DNA of 64,000 bases from Devosia lucknowensis (lineage in GTDB: Bacteria > Pseudomonadota > Alphaproteobacteria > Rhizobiales > Devosiaceae): the NCBI RefSeq assembly GCF_900177655.1, contig NZ_FXWK01000001.1, forward strand, positions 806,001-870,000, given 5' to 3'. Under the pieces are notes generated by a model. The model made no database searches. It was not told the origin of the DNA and saw only the letters and a list, made by a program, of their open reading frames with translations. The translations under genes were made by a program, and so were the position numbers. Below, one piece after another: positions 1 through 8,975 of this stretch (its first letter is position 1; each line of letters begins with the position of its first letter).

Positions 1-1114
1 CGAGGTTGTCGGTGCGCATCGAGCGGAACTTGTAAATGCGGATCAGCTCGTTGTTGAAGCCGTGCCGGTTCTGAACGAAGAACACCGGACCCTTGCTGTC
101 GAGCTTGATGGCGATGGCCGTGATCAGCATGATCGGCGACAAAAGGACAAGGGCTGTAAGCGCCACGACCTTGTCGAACACCCACTTGAACACGAGGTTC
201 CAGTCCGAAATCGGCCGGTCGGCCATATCGAGCACCGGCAGGTCGCCGACATAAGAATAGGCCTTCTCGGTGAAGCGCAGCTTGCTCATATGGGCCGATA
301 GGCGAATGTCGACGGGCAGCACCCAAAGCTGGGTCAGCATGTCGAGCACGCGTTTTTCGGCCGACAGCGGCATGGAGACGATCACCAGGTCCACCGGGGT
401 GCGACGGGCGAACTCGATCAGCTCCGAAACCCGGCCCAGCTTGTGGAATCCGGAGACCACGTCGGGCGAGCGTTCGCCGTCGCGGTCGTCGAACAGTCCG
501 AGCAGGTTGATATCCTGGTCCGACCCTGCCTGGATCTGCTCGATCAGCATTTCCGCGTCGGCGCCGCCACCGACGATCACGGTGCGACGCTTGAGGCGCC
601 CCTGAGCCGTCCAGCGCTGCACCAGCGTCCGAAGCAGCAGGCGATAAGCGATCAGCAGGGCGGCGCCGGAAACAAACCACGTCAGCAGCCAGACGCGCGA
701 CACCAGGTCCCCCGCCTTGAAAAAGAATATGCCGACCATCAGCACCAGCATGACCGCTACCCAGGCGCCCAGCACCCGACCCATCTGCGAGAACGTGGTG
801 CGGTAAGCGCTGACGCGATGCGATCGGACCGCATTGAAGGCGATATTGGCGACGAGAACGCTGCCAAGGATCATCGGAATATAGAAGCCATCCTGGCCCG
901 GCTCGACATAAGCGGCATGGATGCCGTAGCCCAGGAGCGCGAGAAGCACCGCTTCAACGATCTGCGCGACGCCCGCAATGACGGCGCTCGACAGCGTCGG
1001 GTCCACCGGGGCGGCGATGATTTCCTCGGCTTTCGCCGACAATGCGATCGTGCCCGGAGCATCCGAACGGGATGCGTGTTCCTCGATGGCCTTCTTGGGG
1101 TCTACGCGATACAT
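1..1114 (-). CDS. Exopolysaccharide polyprenyl glycosylphosphotransferase (3' end outside window)
   Basis: About 371 codons are visible and the gene runs off the left edge, so the catalytic C-terminus is missing here. Reading leftward, hydrophobic segments lie in the first 130 residues. A Rossmann-like central domain follows (IVGGGADAEMLI). Then come a further membrane helix and the start of the bacterial sugar-transferase domain, with KLDSKGPVFFVQ and YKFRSMRTD, which are hallmarks of the WbaP/ExoY/GumD family. The enzyme transfers a sugar-1-phosphate onto undecaprenyl phosphate and so starts exopolysaccharide repeat synthesis at the inner membrane. The ATG at 1114 (MYRVDPKK) has no clear ribosome site, and the frame stays open further upstream, so the start is uncertain. 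The next genes on this strand are a glycosyltransferase and an export protein. Confidence 0.9.
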   Translation of the reverse strand, partial: MYRVDPKKAIEEHASRSDAPGTIALSAKAEEIIAAPVDPTLSSAVIAGVAQIVEAVLLALLGYGIHAAYVEPGQDGFYIPMILGSVLVANIAFNAVRSHRVSAYRTTFSQMGRVLGAWVAVMLVLMVGIFFFKAGDLVSRVWLLTWFVSGAALLIAYRLLLRTLVQRWTAQGRLKRRTVIVGGGADAEMLIEQIQAGSDQDINLLGLFDDRDGERSPDVVSGFHKLGRVSELIEFARRTPVDLVIVSMPLSAEKRVLDMLTQLWVLPVDIRLSAHMSKLRFTEKAYSYVGDLPVLDMADRPISDWNLVFKWVFDKVVALTALVLLSPIMLITAIAIKLDSKGPVFFVQNRHGFNNELIRIYKFRSMRTDNL

Positions 1115-1203
1115 GAATGCGGCCGCCGCTTGTTGTTTGCGCGGCAGTGTCCACGAGAGACCTTTATACTCGGTGAAATCGTTTGTTCGACGCTGAGGCT
1201 TTT

Positions 1204-2325
1204 CTACTGCGCGCCGCGATAGAGTTGCTCGATCGCGTCTGCCATCCGCGCGAGTGAAAACTGCGCCTCGATATGGGCGAGTCGCTGACGCATTTCGGTT
1301 TCGGCGGAGTCAGGATCGGCGAGCATCCGGTTCATGGTAGCGGCCAGCGCACCAGCATCGCCCGGTGGGATAAGGCTGTCTGAGGTCGGGCCGAAAATTT
1401 CCGGGATGCCGCCAACACGCGTCGAGATGAGTGGTAGTTGGGCCGCTGCGGCTTCCAGCACCACATAAGGCAGGGATTCCGCGAGCGACGGCACGACCGC
1501 ATACCGCCCCAACGCGAACACCTCTCGCGCGGGTTTGGACCCAACCAGGTTCACGCGAGCGCCAAGTCCCAGTTCCGCTATTCGCGCCTCGAGCTCAGCG
1601 CGATCGGGTCCATCACCCGCCATGACGAGGTTCGGAGGTCTGCCGTCGGGATGCCGTGTGTCTGCAAGCGCCTCGACAAGCTGAAATATGCCTTTGAGTG
1701 CACGCAGTTCGCCAACGAATACGAAGTCCGCGGCGTCGCTGCGATGCTCGACTGGCATGAACTCATCCGGACGGAGGCCGTTGTGAATGACCTTGCCAGG
1801 GCAGGTGGGGGCTCCGATCAGCGCGGAGTAGGTTTTCTCCGCGAAGTGGCTTTCGAAGATGATGGCCGAGGTCTTGGCCATCAGCGTTCGTTCTATGCGA
1901 TGGAATAGTTTGCCTGAAGCTTTGTCGGCCGGAAAGTGCAGCACGCCGCCATGGGGGGTGTAGTACACCTCGGCTCGATTGCGGCCGTAGGCGGCCAGCC
2001 GGGCGTAAAAGCCGCCCTTTGCGCCATGGCCGTGCATGATGTCGACGTCGAGCCGTCGCGCCAGGGCGCTGACGGCAAACGGTGTCGAGAGATCGCTCCT
2101 TCCAAAGAGGCGCGGCATAGGGAAGCGATGGATACCGAGTGCGGCATATGCTTCGAGCCCCAGCAGCAATCCTTCGGTTTGTGCATCGTTTGCAAGGCTG
2201 TCGACCACGATCCCGACGCTGTGGCCTTTGGCGGACAGGGCGCGCGTCAGGTCTGCGACATGGCGAAAGAGGCCGCCGACGGGCGCGCGCAGGACCTGCA
2301 GGATCCGCAAACTCTGCTTCGCCAC
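1204..2325 (-). CDS. GT4-family glycosyltransferase
   Basis: The 373-residue protein has the two Rossmann domains of GT4 glycosyltransferases. The N-terminal acceptor domain holds the glycine-rich turn RAPVGGLFRHV and MHGHGAKGG. The C-terminal nucleotide-sugar domain holds FVGELRALKG, and PSLAESLPYVVLEAAAA is the E-x7-E type donor motif. It should add a sugar to the growing lipid-linked repeat on the cytoplasmic face. I place the start at the GTG at 2325, because this begins one base after the stop of the upstream export gene and directly precedes the conserved LRILQVLRAP strand. The longer frame upstream only overlaps that gene. The tight spacing indicates one operon with the export and glycosylphosphotransferase genes. 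Confidence 0.88.
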   Translation of the reverse strand: MAKQSLRILQVLRAPVGGLFRHVADLTRALSAKGHSVGIVVDSLANDAQTEGLLLGLEAYAALGIHRFPMPRLFGRSDLSTPFAVSALARRLDVDIMHGHGAKGGFYARLAAYGRNRAEVYYTPHGGVLHFPADKASGKLFHRIERTLMAKTSAIIFESHFAEKTYSALIGAPTCPGKVIHNGLRPDEFMPVEHRSDAADFVFVGELRALKGIFQLVEALADTRHPDGRPPNLVMAGDGPDRAELEARIAELGLGARVNLVGSKPAREVFALGRYAVVPSLAESLPYVVLEAAAAQLPLISTRVGGIPEIFGPTSDSLIPPGDAGALAATMNRMLADPDSAETEMRQRLAHIEAQFSLARMADAIEQLYRGAQ

Positions 2326-2326
2326 C

Positions 2327-2878
2327 CTAGAACCAGCGCTCCTGCACCACGATCGTGTCGCCTGGGAAAATGGGGAAGTCCAGGTCCACGGCCGCCTTGA
2401 CCATTTCATTGCCCTGCCGGCGATAGACTACGGCGCGATCCCGGTCAGCGGTCTCCGAGAAACCGCCTGCTGTGCTGATCGCGGCGCGCACGGTCATGCC
2501 GTAGACGTAGGGGAATTGCCCGGCAGTCTTGATCTCGCCCTGAATGAAGAACGGTCGGTACTGGTCTATTTCCACTGCGACATCTGGATTGCGCATATAG
2601 CCATTGGCCAATGCCCGGGACAGGCGGCGGGCGGCATCTTCGGTGGTGGATCCGCGCACCGCGACAGGCCCAACCAGCGGGAAAGCGACGGCCCCGTTAT
2701 CGTCGATGCGATACGTCTTGCTCAGTTCGGCGTCGCCATAGACGGTCACCCGGACCACGTCCCCGGTGTCCAGCTGATAGGGCCCCTTGGTGTCGACCAT
2801 GTAAGTCGCCGGGCGCGTGGTGGTGCATCCGGCAAGGGCCAGCGATGTCAGGACGGCGATCAAAGGCAGCCAGCGCAT
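2327..2878 (-). CDS. Wza-like polysaccharide export lipoprotein
   Basis: This 183-residue protein begins with a lipoprotein signal peptide ending LALAGC, so it should be anchored by Cys17 or so in the outer membrane. The body is a polysaccharide export domain (YQLDTGDVVRVTVYG, GPVAVRGSTTEDAARRL) followed by one SLBB-like repeat (FFIQGEIKTAGQFPYVYGM). It probably forms the periplasmic or outer-membrane channel for the polymer. The start at 2878 gives the signal peptide directly at the N-terminus; the frame extends 13 codons further but without signal-like sequence. The gene is divergent from the chain-length gene at 3030, and the two are predicted to work as partners in secretion. Confidence 0.88.
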   Translation of the reverse strand: MRWLPLIAVLTSLALAGCTTTRPATYMVDTKGPYQLDTGDVVRVTVYGDAELSKTYRIDDNGAVAFPLVGPVAVRGSTTEDAARRLSRALANGYMRNPDVAVEIDQYRPFFIQGEIKTAGQFPYVYGMTVRAAISTAGGFSETADRDRAVVYRRQGNEMVKAAVDLDFPIFPGDTIVVQERWF

Positions 2879-2972
2879 GAATTTCCCGCGCGTTTGAGAC
2901 GGCCGCAGTCTCTCCATGCATGGTTAACATTTTGCTTATGCGGCGTTGTTTGTGTTGCAAAGTGCAAGTGCG

Positions 2973-2991
2973 GGTTAACTCTATGTTGACC
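2973..2991. promoter_or_regulatory. Imperfect inverted repeat in the divergent export/chain-length promoter region
   Basis: GGTTAAC and GTTGACC are separated by five bases and differ from a perfect inverted repeat at one position. The same bases read as TTAA-N7-TTGA, one mismatch from the CtrA consensus TTAA-N7-TTAA. It lies 39 bases before the chain-length gene. A regulator site is an inference. Confidence 0.3.
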
Positions 2992-3029
2992 ACGAGCGGC
3001 GTAGTTCTTGGTCAATAAGAGGATACGCC

Positions 3030-5423
3030 ATGACATATGAGTCGCCAGCATCAGCAGACGCACGCATCGATGTCGGGGCTCTGTTTTCGGCAATTGTCCG
3101 CAAGTTGCCGCGCATCGTGCTTGTCACTCTGGCGCTGCTTGTCGCGACCTTCGTCGTGCTGATGTTCCAGCCCAGGCTGTACGAGTCCTCGGCATCCATC
3201 CTGGTCGAACCGCGCTCCAACCCTTATGTGCGTGCTTCCAATGAGCAAGCTCCGTCGCCCTCGGCTAGTGAGGTCGGCGTGGTGTCCAGCCAGATCGAGC
3301 TCCTCAAATCGCGCGATACACTTCTCGGTGTGATCGACCGCCTCGACCTCCGGTCGGTATCCGAATTCAACGGGGCTGGGGCAGGGGTGTCTCCTATCGG
3401 CATGCTCATGCAACTGGCAGGGCGCAGCACGTCGACGCCCAACAGTATCGATGAAACGGTGCTCAATGCGCTCTACGACCGGCTGACCGTCGCGCAGGAG
3501 CGCGACTCGCGCATCATTTCCGTCATGGTCCGCACGACCGATCCCGAACTATCGGCGCGTATTGCCAATGCTGTCGCCGCCGCGCATGTCGCGCGCCGCG
3601 CACAGCTCTCCATTTCCGACACGGCCGACGCGTCCGGCTGGCTCAACGAAGAGATCAATCGCCTTCGCATTTCAGTCCAGGAGGCCGAATCCGCCGTTGC
3701 CAACTTCCGCGTCGACAACGACCTGTTCACCGGTCAGAACAATACCAGCCTTCTTGATCAGCAGCTTTCCGCAATCTCCGGCCAGATTACCGAGGCCCAG
3801 GAGCGCAAGAATGCGGCGCTGTCCCGGGCGACCCTGATCCGCGGCCTCATCGAGAGAAATCAGCCGATCGAGGGAGTGGCCGATGTTCGTGATTCCGTCG
3901 TCATCCAGCGCCTTTCCGAAGAAAAGGCGCGTTTGCAGGGTGAGCAGGCACAGCGGTCCGCGACGCTTCTTGCAAATCATCCAAGCATTCGGGCTCTCAA
4001 TGCCCAGATCGCCGAACTCAACAACCAAATCCTGATCGAAGGCAATCGCGTTGCCGCCGCGCTCGAGGCGGAAGCGCAGATCGAGGCTGATCTCGAAACT
4101 TCGCTGCAGGCGGATCTTGCCCGCGCCAAATCCAGCGCATCGCTGGCGACCCGCGACACCGTTACGCTCGATGGGCTCCAGCGCGAGGCCAAAGCCCAGC
4201 GCGATCTGCTCGAGGCCTACCTGTTGCGGTTCAACGAAGCCTCGTCGCGCGTCGATGCCAACTCGGCCCTGCCTGATGTCCGTGTTGTCTCCGAGGCCGC
4301 TCCCTCCGTAACCCCGGCCAGCCCGAAGACGTCGTTCATAATGCTCGCCGTCGGTCTGGTGGCTTTTGCCGTGCAGCTTGGCCTCGTGGCCTTTGGCGAG
4401 CTTCTTTCGGGACGTGCCCTCAAGCCTGTGCCTCAATACGCCGCCAGCACTGACCAGCTTGAGGAAATGCCTTTCGACGAAGCTGAGCTCGAACCTGAAC
4501 AGCGCTGGGAGACCGACGAGGAAACGGTCGCCGTAGCACCGGTCGTCGAAGAGCCCTCCGTGCTTATCGATGCGGAAGACTCCGAACCGATGGTCGAAAC
4601 CGTCGAGTTTGATGGCTTCGATGACGAACCGCAGCGGGTCGTGCCCGACGTCTATGTCAGGGAAGCCGAGGACGCTCCTGAACAGCCGCACCAGGACGCG
4701 GCACGCGAATTCATCCGCCAGTTGATGGCCGAGCCGGCCCTCGATCGGGAACACCGCGTTGCCGCCCAGATCGACGAAATCGAGATCGACGACGAAGACG
4801 TCGCAGTCGAGGCCAGCGGCGCGTTCGAATACGATGTCGATGAGCCCGTCATTGCTCCGCCGGTTCGTCCGAGTGCCAGCGTCGTGCGGTACGCCGATCT
4901 CGTCTCCGATCTGGTCCTGGGCCGGACGCATCTGTTGTTGCTGGCCGACTATGCGCGCCAGCCTGTGAGCGTCGACCTGGCCGAGGAACTCGTCGGCGAT
5001 GCGCTATCGAAGGGCCTCAGCGTCGCCTTGATCGACGCGGGTTCTGGCCGCCGCACCGAAAATCCTGGCGTCAGCGATCTGAGCACCGGGGCTGCAAGCT
5101 TCGGAGATGTGGTGCAGAAGTCGGCAGATCAGGGATTTGCCGAGGTCACATGGGGGCAGGGCGACACGATCGATCGCCAATCGCGTCGTCCGCAGACGCT
5201 TGTCGAAGCCCTTGGCGACATCTACGAGGTTGTGGTGGTCCTCACCGGCCCTGTCGGTCAACAGTCCAGCCTAGATGTCTTTGCTGAACTTGGGGGGCGC
5301 ATCGTCCTTGCGGCTGATGCCGAAGACGAAATCGGTCGCGCGGAAGCGGCATGGCGCGAACTGGTAGAGGCGGGCCTGAACCGCGTCGAGATCACCGCTT
5401 TGTCCGAAATGGTCGCTGCCTAG
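3030..5423 (+). CDS. GumC/Wzz-family chain-length protein with degenerate tyrosine-kinase-like C-terminus
   Basis: The protein has 797 residues. A Wzz domain starts at the N-terminus with a first membrane helix near residues 28-48, then a long periplasmic coiled-coil region, and a second helix near 434-458 after the proline-containing VTPASPKTS motif. After this comes a strongly acidic linker (about 465-617). The C-terminal 180 residues resemble the BY-kinase fold (LLLADYARQPVSVDLAEEL, LSVALIDAGSG, YEVVVVLTGPV). However, the P-loop position carries DYARQPVS instead of a G-x-GK[S/T] sequence, so ATP binding is unlikely. The protein should control polymer length and link the inner-membrane machinery to the export channel. 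A ribosome site AGAGGA precedes the ATG. Confidence 0.85.
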   Translation: MTYESPASADARIDVGALFSAIVRKLPRIVLVTLALLVATFVVLMFQPRLYESSASILVEPRSNPYVRASNEQAPSPSASEVGVVSSQIELLKSRDTLLGVIDRLDLRSVSEFNGAGAGVSPIGMLMQLAGRSTSTPNSIDETVLNALYDRLTVAQERDSRIISVMVRTTDPELSARIANAVAAAHVARRAQLSISDTADASGWLNEEINRLRISVQEAESAVANFRVDNDLFTGQNNTSLLDQQLSAISGQITEAQERKNAALSRATLIRGLIERNQPIEGVADVRDSVVIQRLSEEKARLQGEQAQRSATLLANHPSIRALNAQIAELNNQILIEGNRVAAALEAEAQIEADLETSLQADLARAKSSASLATRDTVTLDGLQREAKAQRDLLEAYLLRFNEASSRVDANSALPDVRVVSEAAPSVTPASPKTSFIMLAVGLVAFAVQLGLVAFGELLSGRALKPVPQYAASTDQLEEMPFDEAELEPEQRWETDEETVAVAPVVEEPSVLIDAEDSEPMVETVEFDGFDDEPQRVVPDVYVREAEDAPEQPHQDAAREFIRQLMAEPALDREHRVAAQIDEIEIDDEDVAVEASGAFEYDVDEPVIAPPVRPSASVVRYADLVSDLVLGRTHLLLLADYARQPVSVDLAEELVGDALSKGLSVALIDAGSGRRTENPGVSDLSTGAASFGDVVQKSADQGFAEVTWGQGDTIDRQSRRPQTLVEALGDIYEVVVVLTGPVGQQSSLDVFAELGGRIVLAADAEDEIGRAEAAWRELVEAGLNRVEITALSEMVAA

Positions 5424-5434
5424 GCGGCAACACC

Positions 5435-6475
5435 ATGTCACTCAAATACACCGCCATCCGCTCTGCATTTGAACTGCTGTGGCTGACCAACATGCCGCGA
5501 CTGTTCCGCATGCTCTCGAAGTCGCGCGGGGTCATCCTCACGCTCCACCGGGTCCTGCCTGATGACCCGGCCGACTTCTCGCCAAATGCCATCCTGCAGG
5601 TCCGCACCGACTTCTTGGACTATTGTCTTAGTCGGCTGCGCGCGCTTGAAATCGACGTCGTTTCTCTCGACGAGGCATTGGAGCGTCTTGCCGCCCCCGA
5701 AAAGGGCAGGGCCTTCGTCGTCCTGACCTTTGACGACGCCTATCGCGACAACCTCGTCCATGCCCTCCCGGTCCTCCATGCCCACGAGGCGCCGTTCACC
5801 CTCTATGTTCCCACTGCCTTTGTGGACGGTGTCGGGCAGCTCTGGTGGCAGGCGATCGAGGATATCATTGCGCGCCAGGACGCTGTGGCGTTTAGCGAGA
5901 ACGGCGAGACCGAATATGTAGACACGCGTTCGGTGGCCCAGAAGGTCGACGCTTTCAATCGCCTCTATTGGCGCATGCGCAAGCTGCCTGAGCCCGAGAG
6001 GCTGGCGCTCCTTGCCGACTTCACAAGCGCCTATGGCTACGATCTGGCAAGGCAGTGCCGCGATCTGATCATGAGCTGGCAGGAATTGCGGCTCTTCGCT
6101 GGCGATCCGCTCTGCACCATCGGCGCGCACACGGTCAATCACTACGAATTGGCAAAACTGCCCGAGACCCAGGCGGCGGAGGAAATGACGCAATCCGTGT
6201 CCGTCATCGAGGCGCAGTTCGGCATCCGCCCGCGACACTTCTCCTACCCTCTGGGCGGGCCACTATCGTGCGGCCCCCGGGAGTTCGCACTGGCCAGGGA
6301 TCTCGGCTTCCGGACTGCCGTGACCACGCGGCCCGGCGGGCTTTATCCCCACCACCTTGATCGGTTGACAGAGCTCCCGCGCGTATCGCTCAACGGCTAC
6401 TTCCAGAAACCGCGCTATGTCGATGTTTTCGCGAGCGGTGGTCTGTTCACACAGTTGGGCAAACTGACCGGCTGA
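5435..6475 (+). CDS. Polysaccharide deacetylase (NodB-homology) family protein
   Basis: This 346-residue protein carries the NodB motifs: VVLTFDDAYRDN with the metal-binding and catalytic aspartates, and IGAHTVNHYEL with the H-x3-H pair. It also has RHFSYPLGG later in the chain. Members of this carbohydrate esterase 4 fold remove N- or O-acetyl groups from polysaccharides. No signal peptide is obvious; the first 35 residues are mixed. I use the ATG at 5435, 12 bases after the chain-length gene stop, rather than an upstream start inside that gene. The position suggests it tailors the exopolysaccharide or a precursor. Confidence 0.85.
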   Translation: MSLKYTAIRSAFELLWLTNMPRLFRMLSKSRGVILTLHRVLPDDPADFSPNAILQVRTDFLDYCLSRLRALEIDVVSLDEALERLAAPEKGRAFVVLTFDDAYRDNLVHALPVLHAHEAPFTLYVPTAFVDGVGQLWWQAIEDIIARQDAVAFSENGETEYVDTRSVAQKVDAFNRLYWRMRKLPEPERLALLADFTSAYGYDLARQCRDLIMSWQELRLFAGDPLCTIGAHTVNHYELAKLPETQAAEEMTQSVSVIEAQFGIRPRHFSYPLGGPLSCGPREFALARDLGFRTAVTTRPGGLYPHHLDRLTELPRVSLNGYFQKPRYVDVFASGGLFTQLGKLTG

Positions 6476-6479
6476 GACG

Positions 6480-6710
6480 TCAGCGTCCTGGCGCCGAAGG
6501 ATCGGGTCTGGCCATCCACTTGATCAGCGGCATGGCCGGCAGCGTCCAGCCCATTCCGGCGACGATAAAGAACAGGATCAGCACCAGCCCCGGCAGACCC
6601 TGCGGCAGCTTCAGATAGATCCATGTCGCCATCACCGACCACAGAACGATCGAACCGACCAACAGGAACGCGCCTATCAACTTGCGGTTACGCTGGGTCA
6701 TGTGCGGCAT
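6480..6710 (-). CDS. DUF2842 small membrane protein
   Basis: The 76-residue protein has two hydrophobic segments (about 11-33 and 40-62) separated by a short polar turn, with the RKLIGAFLLV start and the GLPGLVLIL and GWTLPAMPLIKWM sequences typical of the alphaproteobacterial DUF2842 family. Its function is unknown; it should sit in the inner membrane. An alternative start three codons inward (6701) is equally plausible and neither has a clear ribosome site. It is convergent with the deacetylase gene and divergent from ctaA. Confidence 0.8.
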   Translation of the reverse strand: MPHMTQRNRKLIGAFLLVGSIVLWSVMATWIYLKLPQGLPGLVLILFFIVAGMGWTLPAMPLIKWMARPDPSAPGR

Positions 6711-6779
6711 CTGGGCTGTTGCAGGTCATGGTGTGGAGGATTACCACTCCGCCATCCTGACTGAAACCGGAATAGTGCC

Positions 6780-7841
6780 GTGACCGCCATGCAAGATGCC
6801 GCACCTGGCCAAGTGAGCTATGCGAGCGACCGTTTGCGACCGGTCCGCATCTGGCTCTATTCGCTGGCTGCCTTCGTGCTGCTGATCGTCGTGGTCGGCG
6901 GCATCACGCGCCTCACCGAGTCCGGCTTGTCGATCACGTCCTGGAAGCCCCTGTCGGGCGTGATCCCGCCGCTCAATCAGGCGGAGTGGGAAGCCGAGTT
7001 CGAGGCGTACAAGCAGATCCCCCAATATTCCGTGCTCAACTCGTGGATGGGCCTCGACGACTTCAAGTACATTTTCTTCTGGGAGTGGTTCCACCGCCTC
7101 CTGGCGCGGGCGCTGGGTCTGGTCTTCCTCGTGCCGTTCACGATTTTCCTTTTCCAGAAGCGGCTGTCGCGAGATCTGGCATGGCCGCTCTTTGGCCTCT
7201 TCGTGCTCGGGGGCTTTCAGGGTGCGCTGGGCTGGTGGATGGTGTCGTCCGGCCTCACTGAACTGACCTCCGTATCGCAGTATCGCCTGGCCGCGCATCT
7301 GACGGCGGCATGCTTCCTGTTCATCGCGCTGATCTACGTGGCGCGCTCGCTTTCCCCGGGTCGTGTTCTGGGACGCGTCACCGGGTTCCACCTCGCAACT
7401 GGCGCCTTGCTGCTTCTGGCTGTCGTCCTGCAGATCGGGGCAGGGGCGTTCGTCGCCGGTCTCGATGCCGGCATGGGCTACCAGACCTGGCCGCTCATGG
7501 ATGGCGCCATCATCCCCAATGGTCTCTTCGTCATGGATCCGGCCTGGCGCAATCTCTTCGAGAACGCGTTGACCGTGCAGTTCATCCATCGCGGCATTGC
7601 CTATCTTATCGTCGCCTATGTCGGATGGCTCATCTGGAAACGCCACAAGGACGGGGGCTTTGGCGGGGTGCATGGCTGGTTGCCGCGCATCGGCTTCATC
7701 GTCCTTCTCCAGGTGGGGCTGGGTATCGCAACGCTCCTGGCCAGCGTTCCCATCGGCCTCGCCGTTGGCCATCAGGCGCTTGCCTTCATGCTGGCGGGCC
7801 TCGCGGTTGCCTATATCGCGGACATGCGCCGTGCGCGGTAA
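6780..7841 (+). CDS. ctaA: Haem A synthase (COX15/CtaA family)
   Basis: At 353 residues this matches the usual length of alphaproteobacterial CtaA. About eight membrane segments are visible, in two related halves, with haem-ligand histidines in FFWEWFHRLLAR, YRLAAHLTAA, QFIHRGIAY and VGHQALAF. GGITRLTESGLSITSWKP near the N-terminus is a family signature. The enzyme oxidises the C8 methyl of haem O to make haem A for cytochrome aa3 oxidase. Translation may begin at the GTG at 6780 or the ATG at 6789. The gene stands alone; oxidase subunit genes are not in the window. Confidence 0.95.
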   Translation: MTAMQDAAPGQVSYASDRLRPVRIWLYSLAAFVLLIVVVGGITRLTESGLSITSWKPLSGVIPPLNQAEWEAEFEAYKQIPQYSVLNSWMGLDDFKYIFFWEWFHRLLARALGLVFLVPFTIFLFQKRLSRDLAWPLFGLFVLGGFQGALGWWMVSSGLTELTSVSQYRLAAHLTAACFLFIALIYVARSLSPGRVLGRVTGFHLATGALLLLAVVLQIGAGAFVAGLDAGMGYQTWPLMDGAIIPNGLFVMDPAWRNLFENALTVQFIHRGIAYLIVAYVGWLIWKRHKDGGFGGVHGWLPRIGFIVLLQVGLGIATLLASVPIGLAVGHQALAFMLAGLAVAYIADMRRAR

Positions 7842-7892
7842 TATAATACCGCTTCCGTAACTGGCTGATTTTGCACGCTAAATTATTCTCTG

Positions 7893-7921
7893 TTGACGGC
7901 ATGTGGAATCTCCCCTAGAGA
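7893..7921 (+). promoter_or_regulatory. Candidate sigma-70 promoter for rplM-rpsI
   Basis: TTGACG at 7893 and TAGAGA at 7916 are separated by 17 bases, 60 bases before the rplM start. The -35 element is strong and the -10 is weak, so this is a candidate only. Confidence 0.4.
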
Positions 7922-7934
7922 CGCCGCCGAACTG

Positions 7935-7956
7935 GCCGGTCCATGCGTGGGCCGGC
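7935..7956 (+). promoter_or_regulatory. Leader hairpin upstream of rplM
   Basis: GCCGGTCCA and TGGGCCGGC form a nine-pair stem (one G-U) around a TGCG loop. It ends 24 bases before the rplM ATG and lies downstream of the predicted promoter, so it would be in the mRNA leader. L13 leaders that mediate autoregulation are known in other bacteria; a similar role here is inference. Confidence 0.5.
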
Positions 7957-7980
7957 TGCTTGAATTTTGAGGATTTCGAT

Positions 7981-8445
7981 ATGAGCACGTACTCGGCAAA
8001 ACCGAGCGAGATCGAAAAGAAGTGGATCCTGATCGACGCCAATGGCCTCGTCGTGGGTCGCCTTGCTTCGATCATTGCTTCGCGTCTGCGCGGCAAGCAC
8101 AAGCCCACGTTCACCCCGCACATGGACATGGGTGACAACATCATCGTCATCAATGCCGACAAGGTGAAGCTGACCGGCCGCAAGCTCGACCAGCACCGCT
8201 TTTACTGGCACACCGGCTATCCCGGTGGCATCAAGGACCGCACCGCGCGCGAACTGCTGGAAGGCCGCTTCCCGAACCGCGTCCTCGAAAACGCCGTTCG
8301 CCGCATGATGCCGGGTGGCCCGCTGACCCGCGCCCAGCTCAAGAACCTGCGCGTTTACGCCGGTACCGAGCACCCCCACGAAGCGCAGAACCCGACCAAG
8401 CTCGACGTCGCTGCGATGAACTCCAAGAACGTCCGGGTGAAGTAA
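7981..8445 (+). CDS. rplM: 50S ribosomal protein L13
   Basis: The 154-residue protein shows the L13 signatures [34 protein letters not shown] and the C-terminal [17 protein letters not shown]13 is an early-assembling protein of the large subunit. The ATG at 7981 follows a GAGGAT ribosome site; an upstream in-frame extension runs into the leader hairpin and is not conserved-looking. rpsI starts one base after its stop, the usual rplM-rpsI operon. Confidence 0.98.
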   Translation: MSTYSAKPSEIEKKWILIDANGLVVGRLASIIASRLRGKHKPTFTPHMDMGDNIIVINADKVKLTGRKLDQHRFYWHTGYPGGIKDRTARELLEGRFPNRVLENAVRRMMPGGPLTRAQLKNLRVYAGTEHPHEAQNPTKLDVAAMNSKNVRVK

Positions 8446-8446
8446 T

Positions 8447-8929
8447 ATGGCCGAAACCATCAACTCCCTCGAAGACCTCGGCACCTCCGCTGCTGCGCCG
8501 GCTGCCAACACCGCTCCGGTTCACACCCAGAAGCTTGACAGCCTCGGCCGCGCCTATGCCACCGGCAAGCGCAAGAACGCCGTCGCACGCGTCTGGATCA
8601 AGCCGGGCAAGGGCACTGTCACCGTCAACGGCCGCGAATTCGCCAAGTACTTCGCCCGTCCGGTTCTGCAGCTGATCGTCAAGCAGCCGATCGTCGCTTC
8701 CGAGCGTCTCGATCAGTACGACGTCAACGTCACCGTTGCCGGCGGTGGTCTGTCCGGCCAGGCCGGTGCCGTTCGTCATGGCATCTCCAAGGCGCTGACT
8801 TACTTCGAACCGACCCTGCGTCCGGTTCTGAAGAAGGGCGGCTTCCTGACCCGCGACAGCCGCGTTGTCGAGCGTAAGAAGTACGGTAAGGCCAAGGCCC
8901 GCCGCTCCTTCCAGTTCTCCAAGCGCTAA
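8447..8929 (+). CDS. rpsI: 30S ribosomal protein S9
   Basis: This is a 160-residue S9. The core starts at [17 protein letters not shown] and includes [15 protein letters not shown] and the C-terminal [11 protein letters not shown] tail that reaches the P-site tRNA. About 30 acidic or Ala-rich residues precede the core, a common extension in alphaproteobacteria. It is cotranscribed with rplM and followed by a strong terminator. Confidence 0.98.
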   Translation: MAETINSLEDLGTSAAAPAANTAPVHTQKLDSLGRAYATGKRKNAVARVWIKPGKGTVTVNGREFAKYFARPVLQLIVKQPIVASERLDQYDVNVTVAGGGLSGQAGAVRHGISKALTYFEPTLRPVLKKGGFLTRDSRVVERKKYGKAKARRSFQFSKR

Positions 8930-8952
8930 GCTTCGGATTATCCATTGTGCAG

Positions 8953-8975
8953 GGGGCCGGGAAACCGGCCCCTTT
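8953..8975 (+). terminator. Intrinsic terminator after rpsI
   Basis: GGGGCCGG, loop GAAA, CCGGCCCC and then TTT. The stem is a perfect eight pairs and begins 23 bases after the rpsI stop. Confidence 0.85.
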
